In this document: piece by piece, positions 10,226-19,106 of the stretch
How positions within the stretch are numbered: position 1 is the first letter of the stretch
How the letters are laid out: each line of letters begins with the position of its first letter
Assembly (NCBI GenBank): GCA_036555615.1
Contig: DATBKZ010000059.1
Coordinates: 62,001-126,000 of the forward strand
From: SG8-41 sp036555615
GTDB taxonomy: Bacteria; Pseudomonadota; Gammaproteobacteria; Burkholderiales; SG8-41
Direction of reading: 5' to 3'
Length of the DNA: 64,000 bases
Made by a program: the position numbers and the translations under genes
The notes under the pieces: model-generated
The model's input: only the letters and a program-made list of their open reading frames with translations
The model's database searches: none
Told to the model about the DNA's origin: nothing

Positions 10226-11569
10226 CTACTTACCGATGCAGAACCGCGCGAAGATCTCACCGAGCAGATCGTCAGCAGTAAATTCTCCCGTGATCGAGCC
10301 CAGTGCACGCTGGACCAGTCGGAGTTCCTCCGCGAGCAGCTCTAAACTATCTGTCTGCCGGGCGGCGCGCTCAAGATGCTCTTGAGCGAGTAGCAACGCT
10401 TGAAGATGGCGCTCTCTCGCCATGAACACCCCTTCCGCCCCGGCTCCATGCAGGCCCATGAACTCGACCAGCGCCTCCCGCAGCAACTCCAGGCCGGCCC
10501 CCGACTTGGCCGACAACCAAATCGTTCGCTCATCATCCCTGCCTTCAATGCCGGGGCCACGAGGCACCAGATCGATCTTGTTCATCACCCTCAGACGTGG
10601 CAGCTCCGCCGGAAGCCTTTGCATGATCTCCCGATCCGCTTCAACTTCACCGCGCGTTGCATCGACCATTAGCAGGACAAGATCGGCCTGCTCAATTGCT
10701 GCCCAGGTGCGTGCGATGCCGAGCTTCTCCACGGGGTCGTCGGAGGGCCGCAGGCCAGCCGTATCGATCGCGTGAACCGGGACTCCCCCTACGCTCACGC
10801 TCTGGCGGATGGCGTCACGAGTTGTGCCCGCAACGTCAGTCACGATGGCGAGTTCCTCACCCGCAAGACGGTTAAGAAGACTCGACTTGCCGACGTTGGG
10901 CCGGCCTGCCAGGACCACCCGTATCCCTTCCCTCAGCAGGCTGCCCTGGCGCGAAGCCGACAGGACCTCCGCCAGCTTGGTCCTCAGCCTTTCCAGACGG
11001 CCCGCTCCATCAAACTGCCTGATGATTTCGCTATCTTCATCCGGGAAATCGAGCGCGGCCTCGACCAGCGTTCGGAGCTCGATCAGACCATCGAGCAATT
11101 CTCCGATGCGCGCGGAGAAGGCGCCCTGGAGCGAACGCATCGCGCTACGCGCCGCTTCTGCAGTTGCCGCGTCAATCAGGTCGGCGACGCTCTCGGCCTG
11201 CGCAAGATCCAGCTTGTCGTTGAGATAGGCCCGGCGGGTGAACTCCCCCGGCTGTGCCGGCCGGGCGCCGAGTTCAATGCAGCGCTTCAGTAGCAACTGA
11301 AGCACCACCGGTCCGCCGTGTCCCTGCAGCTCCAGCACGTCGTCCCCGGTGTAGGAATGTGGTGCCGGGAAGTAAAGAGCGATACCCTGGTCGATTGCCG
11401 ACCCTTGCGCATCCACGAAATCCGTAAGCGTCGCGCGTCTTGGGGCCGGTACTTTTCGCAGGACGCCTGCGATGAGCGGGGCGAGACGCGGACCGGAAAC
11501 CCTCACCACGCCGATACCCGCGCGCCCGGGGGCTGTGGAAATAGCGGCAATGATGTCGCTCTCGCTCAT
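10226..11569 (-). CDS. mnmE: tRNA modification GTPase MnmE
   Basis: GTPase partner of MnmG in wobble-uridine modification. The N-terminal tetrahydrofolate-binding domain contains GPVVLQLLLKRCIELGARPAQ. The G domain has P-loop GRPNVGKSSLLNRL, switch DVAGTTRD and the NKID motif. The protein ends FARFCIGK, the conserved C-terminal CxGK needed for activity. Length (447) is normal. It follows yidC on the same strand. Confidence 0.98.
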   Translation of the reverse strand: MSESDIIAAISTAPGRAGIGVVRVSGPRLAPLIAGVLRKVPAPRRATLTDFVDAQGSAIDQGIALYFPAPHSYTGDDVLELQGHGGPVVLQLLLKRCIELGARPAQPGEFTRRAYLNDKLDLAQAESVADLIDAATAEAARSAMRSLQGAFSARIGELLDGLIELRTLVEAALDFPDEDSEIIRQFDGAGRLERLRTKLAEVLSASRQGSLLREGIRVVLAGRPNVGKSSLLNRLAGEELAIVTDVAGTTRDAIRQSVSVGGVPVHAIDTAGLRPSDDPVEKLGIARTWAAIEQADLVLLMVDATRGEVEADREIMQRLPAELPRLRVMNKIDLVPRGPGIEGRDDERTIWLSAKSGAGLELLREALVEFMGLHGAGAEGVFMARERHLQALLLAQEHLERAARQTDSLELLAEELRLVQRALGSITGEFTADDLLGEIFARFCIGK

Positions 11570-11621
11570 CGGGCGGCGGTGAAACGAATGGGGAACGGCG
11601 CAAGCGCCGTTGCCCGAGCAA

Positions 11622-13277
11622 TCAGCGCTTGCGCGGTGCGGCTTCGCGCTCGAGTACCCGCGTGATTCTCCACTGCTGCGCGATCGAGAGCACGTTGTTC
11701 ACCAGCCAGTAGAGCACCAGTCCTGCTGGGAAGAAAAAGAAAAACACGCTGAAAACAATGGGCATGATTTTCATGACCCGCGCCTGCACCGGATCTGGCG
11801 GCTCGGGATTAAGCAGCGTCTGCACCCACATGGTAACTGCCATCAAGACCGGCAGAATGAACCACGGGTCGGGTGCCGCGAGGTCATCGATCCACAGCAT
11901 GAAGGGCGCATGCCGGAGCTCAACGCTCGCCAGAAGCACCCAATAAAGTGCAATAAAAACAGGTATTTGAACGATTATTGGCATGCAGCCGCCGAGGGGA
12001 TTTATCTTCTCCGACTTATAGAGCTCCATCATCGCCTGCTGCAGCCGCTGGCGATCCTGCCCAAATTGATCCTTGAGCTTCTGGAGCTTCGGCGCGAGCA
12101 CCCGCATCTTCGCCATCGAGCGGTAGCTCGCGGCCGATAACGGATAGAACAGCAGCTTGATAATCACCGTAAGCAGGATGATCGCGACTCCCCAGTTGCC
12201 TACCCACTGATTGAGCCAGGCCAATACCCAGAACAGCGGTACGGCGATGACCGTCAACCAGCCGTAATCGATCGTAAGATCCAGGCCCGGCGCGATCTTC
12301 GCGAGCTTCTCCTGCTCTTCCGGACCGGCATACAGCGGCACCGTGACGGCACCGGTCGCACCCGGGGCAATCGCGCCGGCCGGCACAATTACGCCCGCCG
12401 AGTAGAGCCCGTCTTCCAGGCGACGGGCATAGAACTCGCGCGCGACACCGCTGCGCGGCAGCCACGCGCTGAAGAAATAATGCTGCAGGATCGCAATCCA
12501 TCCGTCTTCGCTGTTCCGGGAGTACTGCGCCTTGCCTTTCTCGATATCGCTAAAGGACAGCTTCTGGAACTTGTCCTTGTCGGTGTAGAGCGCGACCCCC
12601 GTATACGTCGGGAGCATTGCCGAATCACCCGGCAGCGGCTTGTCGTCGCGCACCAGTTGAAAATAGGCATAAGGCTGGATGGCCACCTCTGCCGCATTGA
12701 CGATCTCGAAGCTGACGTCGATGAGGTAGCTCCCCCGCCGGAACCGAACGATCTTGCTGACCTGCGAGCCCGCCGCGGGGCGGGCGGTGAGCCGCACCTC
12801 GAGCTGATCTTGACCTTCGGCGAGCTGGAAGCTCTCGCCCGGCGCCGTGAAAAGCGTGCGATGGTTAGGGAGGCCGTTGCCGATGAGACCGGCCTGGGCG
12901 ACATAGGTCCGCTCGGGGCTGCTATCGAACAACACGAAATGCGTGCTGCGGTCGACCGTGTCGCGGTGCTTCTTGAACTGCAACCGACGCACATCTCCGC
13001 CTTGGCTGCTGATCTCGGCAATCAGGACATCGGTTTCGACCCGTATCGTTACGCCGCTCTCCGGGGCCGCGCGGGCCTGCTTCGGCACCGCCGCCTGGCT
13101 CGCTGTGAGCTTCTCGCCGGGCACCGGCGGCTGCGCCGATGGCGGCACCGTCTTCCCTGCCTTCCCAGCCACTTCCTCCGCGGGTCGCGCCGGCTGCTGG
13201 TCACGCTGCCACGCATCGAGCAGCATGAATACCGAGAAGGAGAAGACGAAGAATAAGATCAGTCGTTGCGAGTCCAT
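11622..13277 (-). CDS. yidC: membrane protein insertase YidC
   Basis: Inserts and folds inner-membrane proteins, including Fo subunits, alone or with SecYEG. An N-terminal membrane anchor (MDSQRLILFFVFSFSVFMLL) is followed by the large periplasmic domain (about residues 30-340) and the conserved five-helix insertase core (from WGVAIILLTVIIKLLFYPL onward). The start is ATG 13277; the upstream GTG/ATG in frame adds only two residues. It lies directly downstream of rnpA. No yidD frame is present between them; only 30 bases separate the two genes. Confidence 0.98.
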   Translation of the reverse strand: MDSQRLILFFVFSFSVFMLLDAWQRDQQPARPAEEVAGKAGKTVPPSAQPPVPGEKLTASQAAVPKQARAAPESGVTIRVETDVLIAEISSQGGDVRRLQFKKHRDTVDRSTHFVLFDSSPERTYVAQAGLIGNGLPNHRTLFTAPGESFQLAEGQDQLEVRLTARPAAGSQVSKIVRFRRGSYLIDVSFEIVNAAEVAIQPYAYFQLVRDDKPLPGDSAMLPTYTGVALYTDKDKFQKLSFSDIEKGKAQYSRNSEDGWIAILQHYFFSAWLPRSGVAREFYARRLEDGLYSAGVIVPAGAIAPGATGAVTVPLYAGPEEQEKLAKIAPGLDLTIDYGWLTVIAVPLFWVLAWLNQWVGNWGVAIILLTVIIKLLFYPLSAASYRSMAKMRVLAPKLQKLKDQFGQDRQRLQQAMMELYKSEKINPLGGCMPIIVQIPVFIALYWVLLASVELRHAPFMLWIDDLAAPDPWFILPVLMAVTMWVQTLLNPEPPDPVQARVMKIMPIVFSVFFFFFPAGLVLYWLVNNVLSIAQQWRITRVLEREAAPRKR

Positions 13278-13307
13278 GACCATGCCCGTGCGGCGTCTCC
13301 CAACAGC

Positions 13308-13673
13308 CTAGTGATTGGGCCCTGCCGCGGCAAGTTCCTCCAGGAGCCGGAAGAGCTCCAGGCGCGCCGCCGCGTGGGAAGCCTGCCGCGGGCAGCGCCG
13401 CAGCTCGACCACGATATCCATGCCGGCCGGGCGCCGCGCCATCGTGCGAAAGACCTCCCTCACCATGCGCTTCATTCGATTGCGATCAACCGCGCGCGGC
13501 GCCACGCGCCGGCTGGCGATGATTCCGATGCGCGCGTGGCAAAGGTCGTTCGCCCTGACGTACAACCTGAAATACCGCCGCGCACGTGCATCGCCTGCTG
13601 CGAGCGTCGCGGTGAACTGCTCGCGGCGATACAGCCGCGCGCTGCGCGGCAGCGCGCGGTCCGTCTCCCTCAG
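13308..13673 (-). CDS. rnpA: ribonuclease P protein component (non-canonical start)
   Basis: Protein cofactor of RNase P, which matures the 5' end of tRNAs. The body of the family is clear: LPRSARLYRREQF, then YFRLYVRAN and the RNR-type motif RAVDRNRMKRMVREVFR. The first ATG, GTG or TTG in frame is a TTG at 13565, which would delete the conserved LPRSARL region and cannot be the true start. The frame is open upstream to a TAG near 13835, through all of rpmH, without any usual start codon. The best candidates are CTG 13673, which overlaps the rpmH stop as CTGA, or ATT 13682 with a GGGGG purine run upstream. The CTG start gives 121 residues, a normal length. Identity is firm; the exact start is not. 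Confidence 0.88.
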   Translation of the reverse strand: MRETDRALPRSARLYRREQFTATLAAGDARARRYFRLYVRANDLCHARIGIIASRRVAPRAVDRNRMKRMVREVFRTMARRPAGMDIVVELRRCPRQASHAAARLELFRLLEELAAAGPNH

Positions 13674-13804
13674 GCGCTCAATCGCGCCCGCCCCCTGGCC
13701 CGGCGCGCTCTGAGCACGCCGCGCCCGCCCCGAGTCCGGCTGCGCGCGCGGAAGCCGTGAGTGCGCTTGCGGCGCTTCACCGATGGTTGATAGGTTCGTT
13801 TCAT
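13670..13804 (-). CDS. rpmH: 50S ribosomal protein L34
   Basis: Small basic large-subunit protein of 44 residues starting MKRTYQPSVKRRKRTHGFRA, the universal L34 N-terminus. The longer upstream frame has no family support. A good sigma70 promoter lies upstream, and the stop overlaps the inferred CTG start of rnpA. Its position next to dnaA on the opposite strand is the classical arrangement at bacterial origins. Confidence 0.98.
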   Translation of the reverse strand: MKRTYQPSVKRRKRTHGFRARSRTRGGRGVLRARRARGRARLSA

Positions 13805-13834
13805 GGGATCCGTCCGCCTGCTGAAAAGCGCGCT

Positions 13835-13864
13835 ATTACAACCTTTAACTCTCCGTCGTGTCAA
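13835..13864 (-). promoter_or_regulatory. sigma70-type promoter for rpmH-rnpA-yidC
   Basis: On the minus strand the consensus -35 element TTGACA (13864-13859) is followed after 18 bases by TGTAAT (13840-13835), which differs from TATAAT at one position. The -10 box lies about 30 bases upstream of the rpmH ATG. The match is strong for a high-GC genome; no transcript evidence is available. Confidence 0.75.
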
Positions 13865-13909
13865 CCGCTTTCGCGCGGCGCGCGAGCCCACGCTCCAAGC
13901 GTGCGTTGC

Positions 13910-13918
13910 TGTGGATAA
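13910..13918 (-). promoter_or_regulatory. DnaA box upstream of dnaA
   Basis: TGTGGATAA is a perfect match, in reverse orientation, to the high-affinity DnaA box TTATCCACA. It lies 80 bases before dnaA. It overlaps the -35 region (TGGATA, 13912-13917) of a possible dnaA promoter whose -10 would be TAAAAT at 13935-13940, an arrangement that fits autorepression by DnaA. Confidence 0.75.
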
Positions 13919-13997
13919 CGAATCTCAAAAGGGATAAAATCCGAAGCTGAAAATCGTCTTCCCGCGCGGCCCAGATTCAAACAACAACGCCATACCG

Positions 13998-15329
13998 ATG
14001 AACAGTTTCTGGCGCTTCTGCTTGGCCCGCTTCGAGCAAGAGCTGCCGCCCCAGCAGTACCGCACCTGGATCAAGCCCCTGCGTGCTCAGGTCGAGGACA
14101 GCCGCCTGACGCTGGTGGCGCCGAACCGCTTCGTGCTGCAATGGATACGCGACAAGTTCCTCGCGCGTATCGAGCAGCTCGCCCGCGAGCAGCTCAAGCG
14201 CGATATCGAAGTCGTGCTCGTCCTTGCCGAGAAGGAGCCGCCGGTTTCCCGGCCCCTGCCGGTCGCGCAGGGAGGGAGGGAGCGCGAAGCCAAGCCCACC
14301 AGCCGGGAAATCTCGCGCCTGAATCCCGCATTCACCTTCGAGACCTTTGTCACCGGCAAGGCCAACGAGCTGGCGCGCGCGGCGGCCGCACAGGTAGCGG
14401 AGCGCCCTGGCTCGGCCTACAACCCGCTTTTCATCTACGGCGGTGTCGGTCTCGGCAAGACGCATCTGATACAGGCCATCGGGAACCGCCTGCGCGTGCA
14501 GGCTCCCGAGACCAAGATCCGGTACATCCACGCCGAGCAATATGTATCCGACGTGGTGCGAGCCTATCAGCACAAGGCATTCGACGATTTCAAGCGCTAC
14601 TACCATTCCCTCGACCTGCTGCTGATCGACGACATCCAGTTCTTCAGCGGCAAGAGCCGCACCCAGGAGGAGTTTTTCTACGCATTCAATGCCTTGATCG
14701 AGGCGCACAAGCAGGTCGTCATCACCTGCGACACTTATCCCAAGGAAATCGCCGGGATCGAGAACCGCCTGATTTCGCGCTTTGGGTGGGGGCTCACCGT
14801 GGCGGTCGAGCCGCCCGAACTGGAAATGCGCGTCGCCATCCTGCTCAAGAAGGCGGAAGGCGAGGGTGTCAAGCTCGACGAGGCGGTGGCATTTTTTCTC
14901 GCCAGGCATATTCAGTCGAACGTCCGCGAGCTCGAGGGCGGCCTGAAGCGCGTCATTGCCTACGCGCGGTTTTCGGGGCGAGAATTTTCGGTGGAGCTCT
15001 GCCGCGAGGCGCTGCGCGACCTGCTGGCCATTCAGCATCGGCAAGTATCGATCGAAAACATCCAGAAAACCGTCGCGGATTATTACAAGATCAAGGTCTC
15101 GGAGATGTATTCCAAGAAGCGCAGCCGCAATGTCGCCCGGCCCCGCCAGGTCGCGATGGCGCTCGCCAAGGAACTCACGCAGTTGAGCCTGCCCGATATC
15201 GGTGAAGCGTTCGGCGGCCGCGATCACACCACCGTGCTGCACGCCTGCCGCAAGATCGCGTTGCTCAAGTCGACCAGCAGCGAACTGACCCGCGACTTCA
15301 ATTCCCTGCTCAACGTCCTGAGGAGTTGA
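13998..15329 (+). CDS. dnaA: chromosomal replication initiator protein DnaA
   Basis: AAA+ initiator that binds DnaA boxes and melts the origin. Domain I begins MNSFWRFCLARFEQELPPQQ. A short domain II linker is followed by domain III with Walker A GGVGLGKTHLIQAIGNRL and Walker B LLLIDDIQFFSGK. Domain IV carries the DnaA signature GGRDHTTVLHACRKI. The 443-residue product is typical of betaproteobacteria, with a compact linker. It is the first plus-strand gene, diverging from rpmH, and is followed by dnaN after 199 bases. Confidence 0.99.
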   Translation: MNSFWRFCLARFEQELPPQQYRTWIKPLRAQVEDSRLTLVAPNRFVLQWIRDKFLARIEQLAREQLKRDIEVVLVLAEKEPPVSRPLPVAQGGREREAKPTSREISRLNPAFTFETFVTGKANELARAAAAQVAERPGSAYNPLFIYGGVGLGKTHLIQAIGNRLRVQAPETKIRYIHAEQYVSDVVRAYQHKAFDDFKRYYHSLDLLLIDDIQFFSGKSRTQEEFFYAFNALIEAHKQVVITCDTYPKEIAGIENRLISRFGWGLTVAVEPPELEMRVAILLKKAEGEGVKLDEAVAFFLARHIQSNVRELEGGLKRVIAYARFSGREFSVELCREALRDLLAIQHRQVSIENIQKTVADYYKIKVSEMYSKKRSRNVARPRQVAMALAKELTQLSLPDIGEAFGGRDHTTVLHACRKIALLKSTSSELTRDFNSLLNVLRS

Positions 15330-15528
15330 TCATCGCCGTGTGGTTTGTGGAAAACCGGATACCCTGCCGCCGCACGGCCTGTTATCCACAAACTGCCCAC
15401 GCCCACTACCAGCTTACGCACAACTCTATCCCTCCCGCCCATTCGCAGCCGCGCGGGTCGGAGCCGACTTTTGCACAGGCCTCCGGGGCCCTTATTAGTC
15501 CTATTACATTTAATCTAGAAGAAGACCT
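15330..15528. other. candidate oriC (dnaA-dnaN intergenic region)
   Basis: This 199-base gap contains an exact DnaA box TTATCCACA (15382-15390). There is an 8-of-9 box TGTGGAAAA on the reverse strand (15346-15354), and weaker 7-of-9 matches at 15414-15422 and 15469-15477. It ends in an AT-rich stretch (15491-15520), unusual in this GC-rich window, that could serve as the unwinding element. Genes to the left are on the minus strand and genes to the right on the plus strand, as expected for bidirectional replication from here. The rpmH-dnaA gap with its own box may also be part of the origin. Confidence 0.6.
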
Positions 15529-16638
15529 ATGAAGCTCGTTCAGCTCGAACGCGACGCGCTGCTCAGGCCGCTGCAGGCGGTTACCGGGATCGTGGAGAAG
15601 CGCCATACGCTGCCGATCCTCTCGAATGTCCTCATCGAGCGCAAGCAGGGAGCTCTGCTCATGCTGGCCACCGACCTCGAGATCCAGGTGACAGCGCGCA
15701 CGGACCTCGAAAAGGGGGCAGGAGAGGATACGGGGCTCACGGTGTCCGCGCGCAAGCTCCAGGAAATCCTGCGGGCGCTGCCGGAGGGCACCGAGGCATC
15801 GCTCGACGTTCAGAACAACCGGCTCCAAGTGCGTTCCGGCAAGAGTCGGTTCAATCTGCAGACGCTGCCGGTGGCGGATTTCCCGGCCATGGCAGACCCC
15901 GGGGCGGCGCAGGCGAAGGTCACCATGCCGCAGAAAGCACTGCGGGAGCTGCTGCTGCTGGTGCAGTATGCAATGGCCCAGCAGGACATTCGCTACTACC
16001 TGAACGGGCTGCTGCTGGTGCTGGAGGGGGCACAGGTCAAGGTGATCGCCACCGACGGCCACCGGCTGAGCTACGCCGCGCGGCCTCTCGGTCAGAGCCA
16101 GGACAAGCGTGAAGTGATATTGCCGCGCAAGGCGGTGCTGGAGCTCGCCCGGCTGCTCGCTGACAGCGAGGACGCGGTGACGATCGAGATCTTCGGAGCC
16201 GTGGTGCGCTTCAGCTTTGGCAGCACGGTGCTGACCACCAAGATCATCGATGGCAAGTTCCCCGACTACACCCGCGTCGTGCCGACCAACTACCAGAGGC
16301 GCTTCTCCATCAAGCGCCAGGAGCTGCTGCAATCGCTGCAGCGTGCGGGCATCCTCTCCAACGAGAAATTCCGCGGCGTGCGCTGGATGGTAGCAGGCGG
16401 GAGCCTGCGCATTTCGTGCACCAACAACGAGCAGGAGGAGGCGCAGGAAGAGCTGGAGATCTCCTATGGCGGCGAAGCGCTGGATATCGGGTTCAACATC
16501 ACCTATATCCTGGACGTGCTGAACAACGTGCACAGCGAGTCGGTCGAATGCTCGTTCGGGGATGCCAACAGCAGCATGCTGGTCACGGTGCCGGACAACC
16601 GCGAGTTCCGCTACGTGGTCATGCCGATGCGCATCTAG
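15529..16638 (+). CDS. dnaN: DNA polymerase III beta sliding clamp
   Basis: Ring-shaped processivity clamp. The 369-residue product has the three-fold repeated clamp architecture. Recognisable segments are PILSNVLIE near the N-terminus, ATDGHRLSYAARPL in the middle, DGKFPDYTRVVP, and the C-terminal VVMPMRI typical of DnaN. Length equals the family norm. It lies between dnaA and gyrB with no recF in between, as in many betaproteobacteria. Confidence 0.98.
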   Translation: MKLVQLERDALLRPLQAVTGIVEKRHTLPILSNVLIERKQGALLMLATDLEIQVTARTDLEKGAGEDTGLTVSARKLQEILRALPEGTEASLDVQNNRLQVRSGKSRFNLQTLPVADFPAMADPGAAQAKVTMPQKALRELLLLVQYAMAQQDIRYYLNGLLLVLEGAQVKVIATDGHRLSYAARPLGQSQDKREVILPRKAVLELARLLADSEDAVTIEIFGAVVRFSFGSTVLTTKIIDGKFPDYTRVVPTNYQRRFSIKRQELLQSLQRAGILSNEKFRGVRWMVAGGSLRISCTNNEQEEAQEELEISYGGEALDIGFNITYILDVLNNVHSESVECSFGDANSSMLVTVPDNREFRYVVMPMRI

Positions 16639-16647
16639 AGGCTGAGA

Positions 16648-19080
16648 ATGGCGATACCTGAAGGCGAATTCGAGCAGCAGCGGCCGGCCGACGACTACGA
16701 CGCGAGCAGCATCAAGGTCCTCAAGGGCCTGGAGGCCGTGCGCAAGCGGCCGGGCATGTATATCGGCGACACCAGTGACGGCACCGGGCTACACCACATG
16801 GCGTTCGAGGTCGTGGACAATGCGGTCGACGAGGCGCTCGCGGGGTACTGCGACGAGATCGCCGTGACGATCCATCCCGACAACTCGGTGAGCGTGGTCG
16901 ACAACGGCCGCGGCATTCCGACTGACCTGCACCCCGAAGACGAGGAAGGCCGCTCGAGCGCGGAGGTGGTCATGACCGAGCTCCACGCCGGCGGCAAGTT
17001 CGACAACAACTCCTACAAGATTGCAGGTGGCCTCCACGGCGTCGGGGTGTCGGTCGTGAACGCGCTGTCGGAATGGCTGCGACTGGCGATCCGGCGTGAT
17101 GGCAAGCTTCACCAGATGGAATTCCGGATGGGCGAGACCGTCGCCCCGCTGAAGGTCACGGGCAAGACCGAGCGTCGCGGGACCGAGGTGCATTTCCTGC
17201 CGGCGAAGGAAATTTTCGGCCGCATCGAATACCACTACGAGATACTGGCGAGGCGGCTGCGCGAGCTGGCATTCCTCAACAGCGGCCTGCGGATTCTTCT
17301 CGTCGACCAGCGCAGCGGGAAGGATGAGACTTTCGCGTTTACCGGCGGCGTCAAAGGGTTCGTCGAGTACATCAATCGCAGCAAGAACGTTCTGCACCCG
17401 AATATCTTCTATGCCAAGGCGGAAAAGGACGGCATTGTCGTGGAAGCGGCCATGCAGTGGAACGACTCCTACCAGGAAGCCGTGCAGTGTTTCACGAACA
17501 ATATCCCGCAGCGCGACGGCGGCACGCACATGACCGGGCTGCGCAGCGCGCTGACGCGCACGCTCAACCAGTACATCGAGACCAACAAGCTCGCCGAGAA
17601 GGCGAAAGTGGAGACGACCGGCGACGACATGAAGGAGGGGCTGACAGCGGTCTTGTCGGTGAAAGTTCCGGAGCCAAAGTTCTCGTCGCAGACGAAGGAC
17701 AAGCTGGTGTCATCGGAAGTGCGGCCGGTGGTCGATGAGATCGTCGCCCAGAAGCTCTCCGAATACCTCCTGGAGAAGCCGAACGACGCACGCATCATCT
17801 GCGGCAAGATCGTGGAGGCCGCGCGCGCGCGCGAGGCGGCCCGCAAGGCGCGGGAATTGACGCGGCGCAAGGGCGTGCTCGACTCGTTCGGCCTGTCGGG
17901 CAAGCTCGCGGACTGCCAGGAGCGCGACCCCGCCCAGTCGGAGCTCTACATCGTGGAGGGCGACTCGGCCGGCGGCTCGGCCAAGCAGGGACGGGACCGC
18001 AAGTTCCAGGCGATCCTGCCGTTGAAGGGCAAGATTCTCAATGTCGAGAAGGCGCGGCTCGACAAGCTGCTCTCCTCGCAGGAGATCACGACGCTCATCA
18101 GCGTGCTCGGCACCGGCATCGGCAAGGAAGAGTATGCGCCGGAGAAGCTGCGCTATCACCGCATCATCATCATGACGGATGCGGATGTGGACGGTTCCCA
18201 CATCCGCACCCTGCTGCTGACATTCTTCTACCGGCAGATGCCGGAATTGATCGAGCGTGGCCACATCTACATCGCGCAGCCCCCGCTCTACAAGGTGAAG
18301 CACGGCAGAGCCGAGCGCTACCTGAAGGACGAGCACGAGCTCAAGCAGATGCTGCTGCAGCTGGCGCTCGCCGAGGCGGAGCTCTACACCTCGCCCAAGG
18401 CCGTACCGCTGAAGCAGGAGGCACTGGAGCAGGTGGCCAAGGATTACCTGCTGGCCGAAGCAGTGATCGAGCGGGTGAGCCGCCTGATCGACGAGGAGGT
18501 GCTGCATGCGCTGCTACGCCAGCCGGTCGAGCTCGACCTGATCGACGAGAAGGCGGCGCAGAAGAGCGCCCAGGCGCTCGCCGCGGTGCTCGAGCCTCTC
18601 GGCATGAAGGTGGAGGCCCGCTACGAGGAGAAGACCGAGCGCAATATCCTGTCGATCAGCCGCACGCAGCACGGCATCGTGCGCCATTGCTACATCGACG
18701 GCGATTTCGTGCAGAGCGGAGATTACGGGCAGATCAAGCGCACCGCGCAGGTGCTGCAGGGCCTGCTCGCGCAGGGCGCGTACGTCAAGCGCGGTGAGCA
18801 GCAACAGCCGGTCCGGGATTTCCGTGAGGCCATCGATTGGCTGCTCGGCGAAGTCAAGCGCGGCGTCGGCATTCAGCGCTACAAGGGGCTGGGCGAGATG
18901 AACCCGGAACAGCTGTGGGAGACCACGATGGATCCGCAGAGCCGCCGACTGCTCAAGGCGCAGATCGAAGATGCGATCAGCGCCGGGGAGATATTCTCCA
19001 CTCTGATGGGCGATGAGGTCGAGCCGCGCCGCCAGTTCATCGAGACGAACGCGCTCGGGGCGCGCAACCTGGATATCTAG
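16648..19080 (+). CDS. gyrB: DNA gyrase subunit B
   Basis: ATPase subunit of the type II topoisomerase that introduces negative supercoils. The GHKL ATPase domain has VVDNAVDEALAGYCDEI and GGLHGVGVSVVNALS. The TOPRIM region contains EGDSAGGSAKQGRDRKFQAI and the metal-binding DADVDGSHIRTLLLTFFYR. The C-terminal segment RYKGLGEMNPEQLWETTMD is also conserved. At 810 residues it has the length of proteobacterial GyrB with the extra insert. It follows dnaN by 9 bases. Confidence 0.99.
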   Translation: MAIPEGEFEQQRPADDYDASSIKVLKGLEAVRKRPGMYIGDTSDGTGLHHMAFEVVDNAVDEALAGYCDEIAVTIHPDNSVSVVDNGRGIPTDLHPEDEEGRSSAEVVMTELHAGGKFDNNSYKIAGGLHGVGVSVVNALSEWLRLAIRRDGKLHQMEFRMGETVAPLKVTGKTERRGTEVHFLPAKEIFGRIEYHYEILARRLRELAFLNSGLRILLVDQRSGKDETFAFTGGVKGFVEYINRSKNVLHPNIFYAKAEKDGIVVEAAMQWNDSYQEAVQCFTNNIPQRDGGTHMTGLRSALTRTLNQYIETNKLAEKAKVETTGDDMKEGLTAVLSVKVPEPKFSSQTKDKLVSSEVRPVVDEIVAQKLSEYLLEKPNDARIICGKIVEAARAREAARKARELTRRKGVLDSFGLSGKLADCQERDPAQSELYIVEGDSAGGSAKQGRDRKFQAILPLKGKILNVEKARLDKLLSSQEITTLISVLGTGIGKEEYAPEKLRYHRIIIMTDADVDGSHIRTLLLTFFYRQMPELIERGHIYIAQPPLYKVKHGRAERYLKDEHELKQMLLQLALAEAELYTSPKAVPLKQEALEQVAKDYLLAEAVIERVSRLIDEEVLHALLRQPVELDLIDEKAAQKSAQALAAVLEPLGMKVEARYEEKTERNILSISRTQHGIVRHCYIDGDFVQSGDYGQIKRTAQVLQGLLAQGAYVKRGEQQQPVRDFREAIDWLLGEVKRGVGIQRYKGLGEMNPEQLWETTMDPQSRRLLKAQIEDAISAGEIFSTLMGDEVEPRRQFIETNALGARNLDI

Positions 19081-19106
19081 CTGTCAGCCGACAGCAGCCT
19101 GCCGCA

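Noticed and set aside
13278..13307. A yidD gene between rnpA and yidC
   Set aside because: Only 30 bases separate the two genes, too little for yidD; the gene is absent from its usual place.
17488..17496. A parS half-site (TGTTTCACG) inside gyrB
   Set aside because: The right half of the palindrome is missing (9 of 16 contiguous positions only), and it lies in a conserved coding region.
19081..19094. Hairpin CTGTC-AGCC-GACAG just after gyrB as a rho-independent terminator
   Set aside because: The stem is only 5 bp and no T-run follows, so I did not list it as a terminator.
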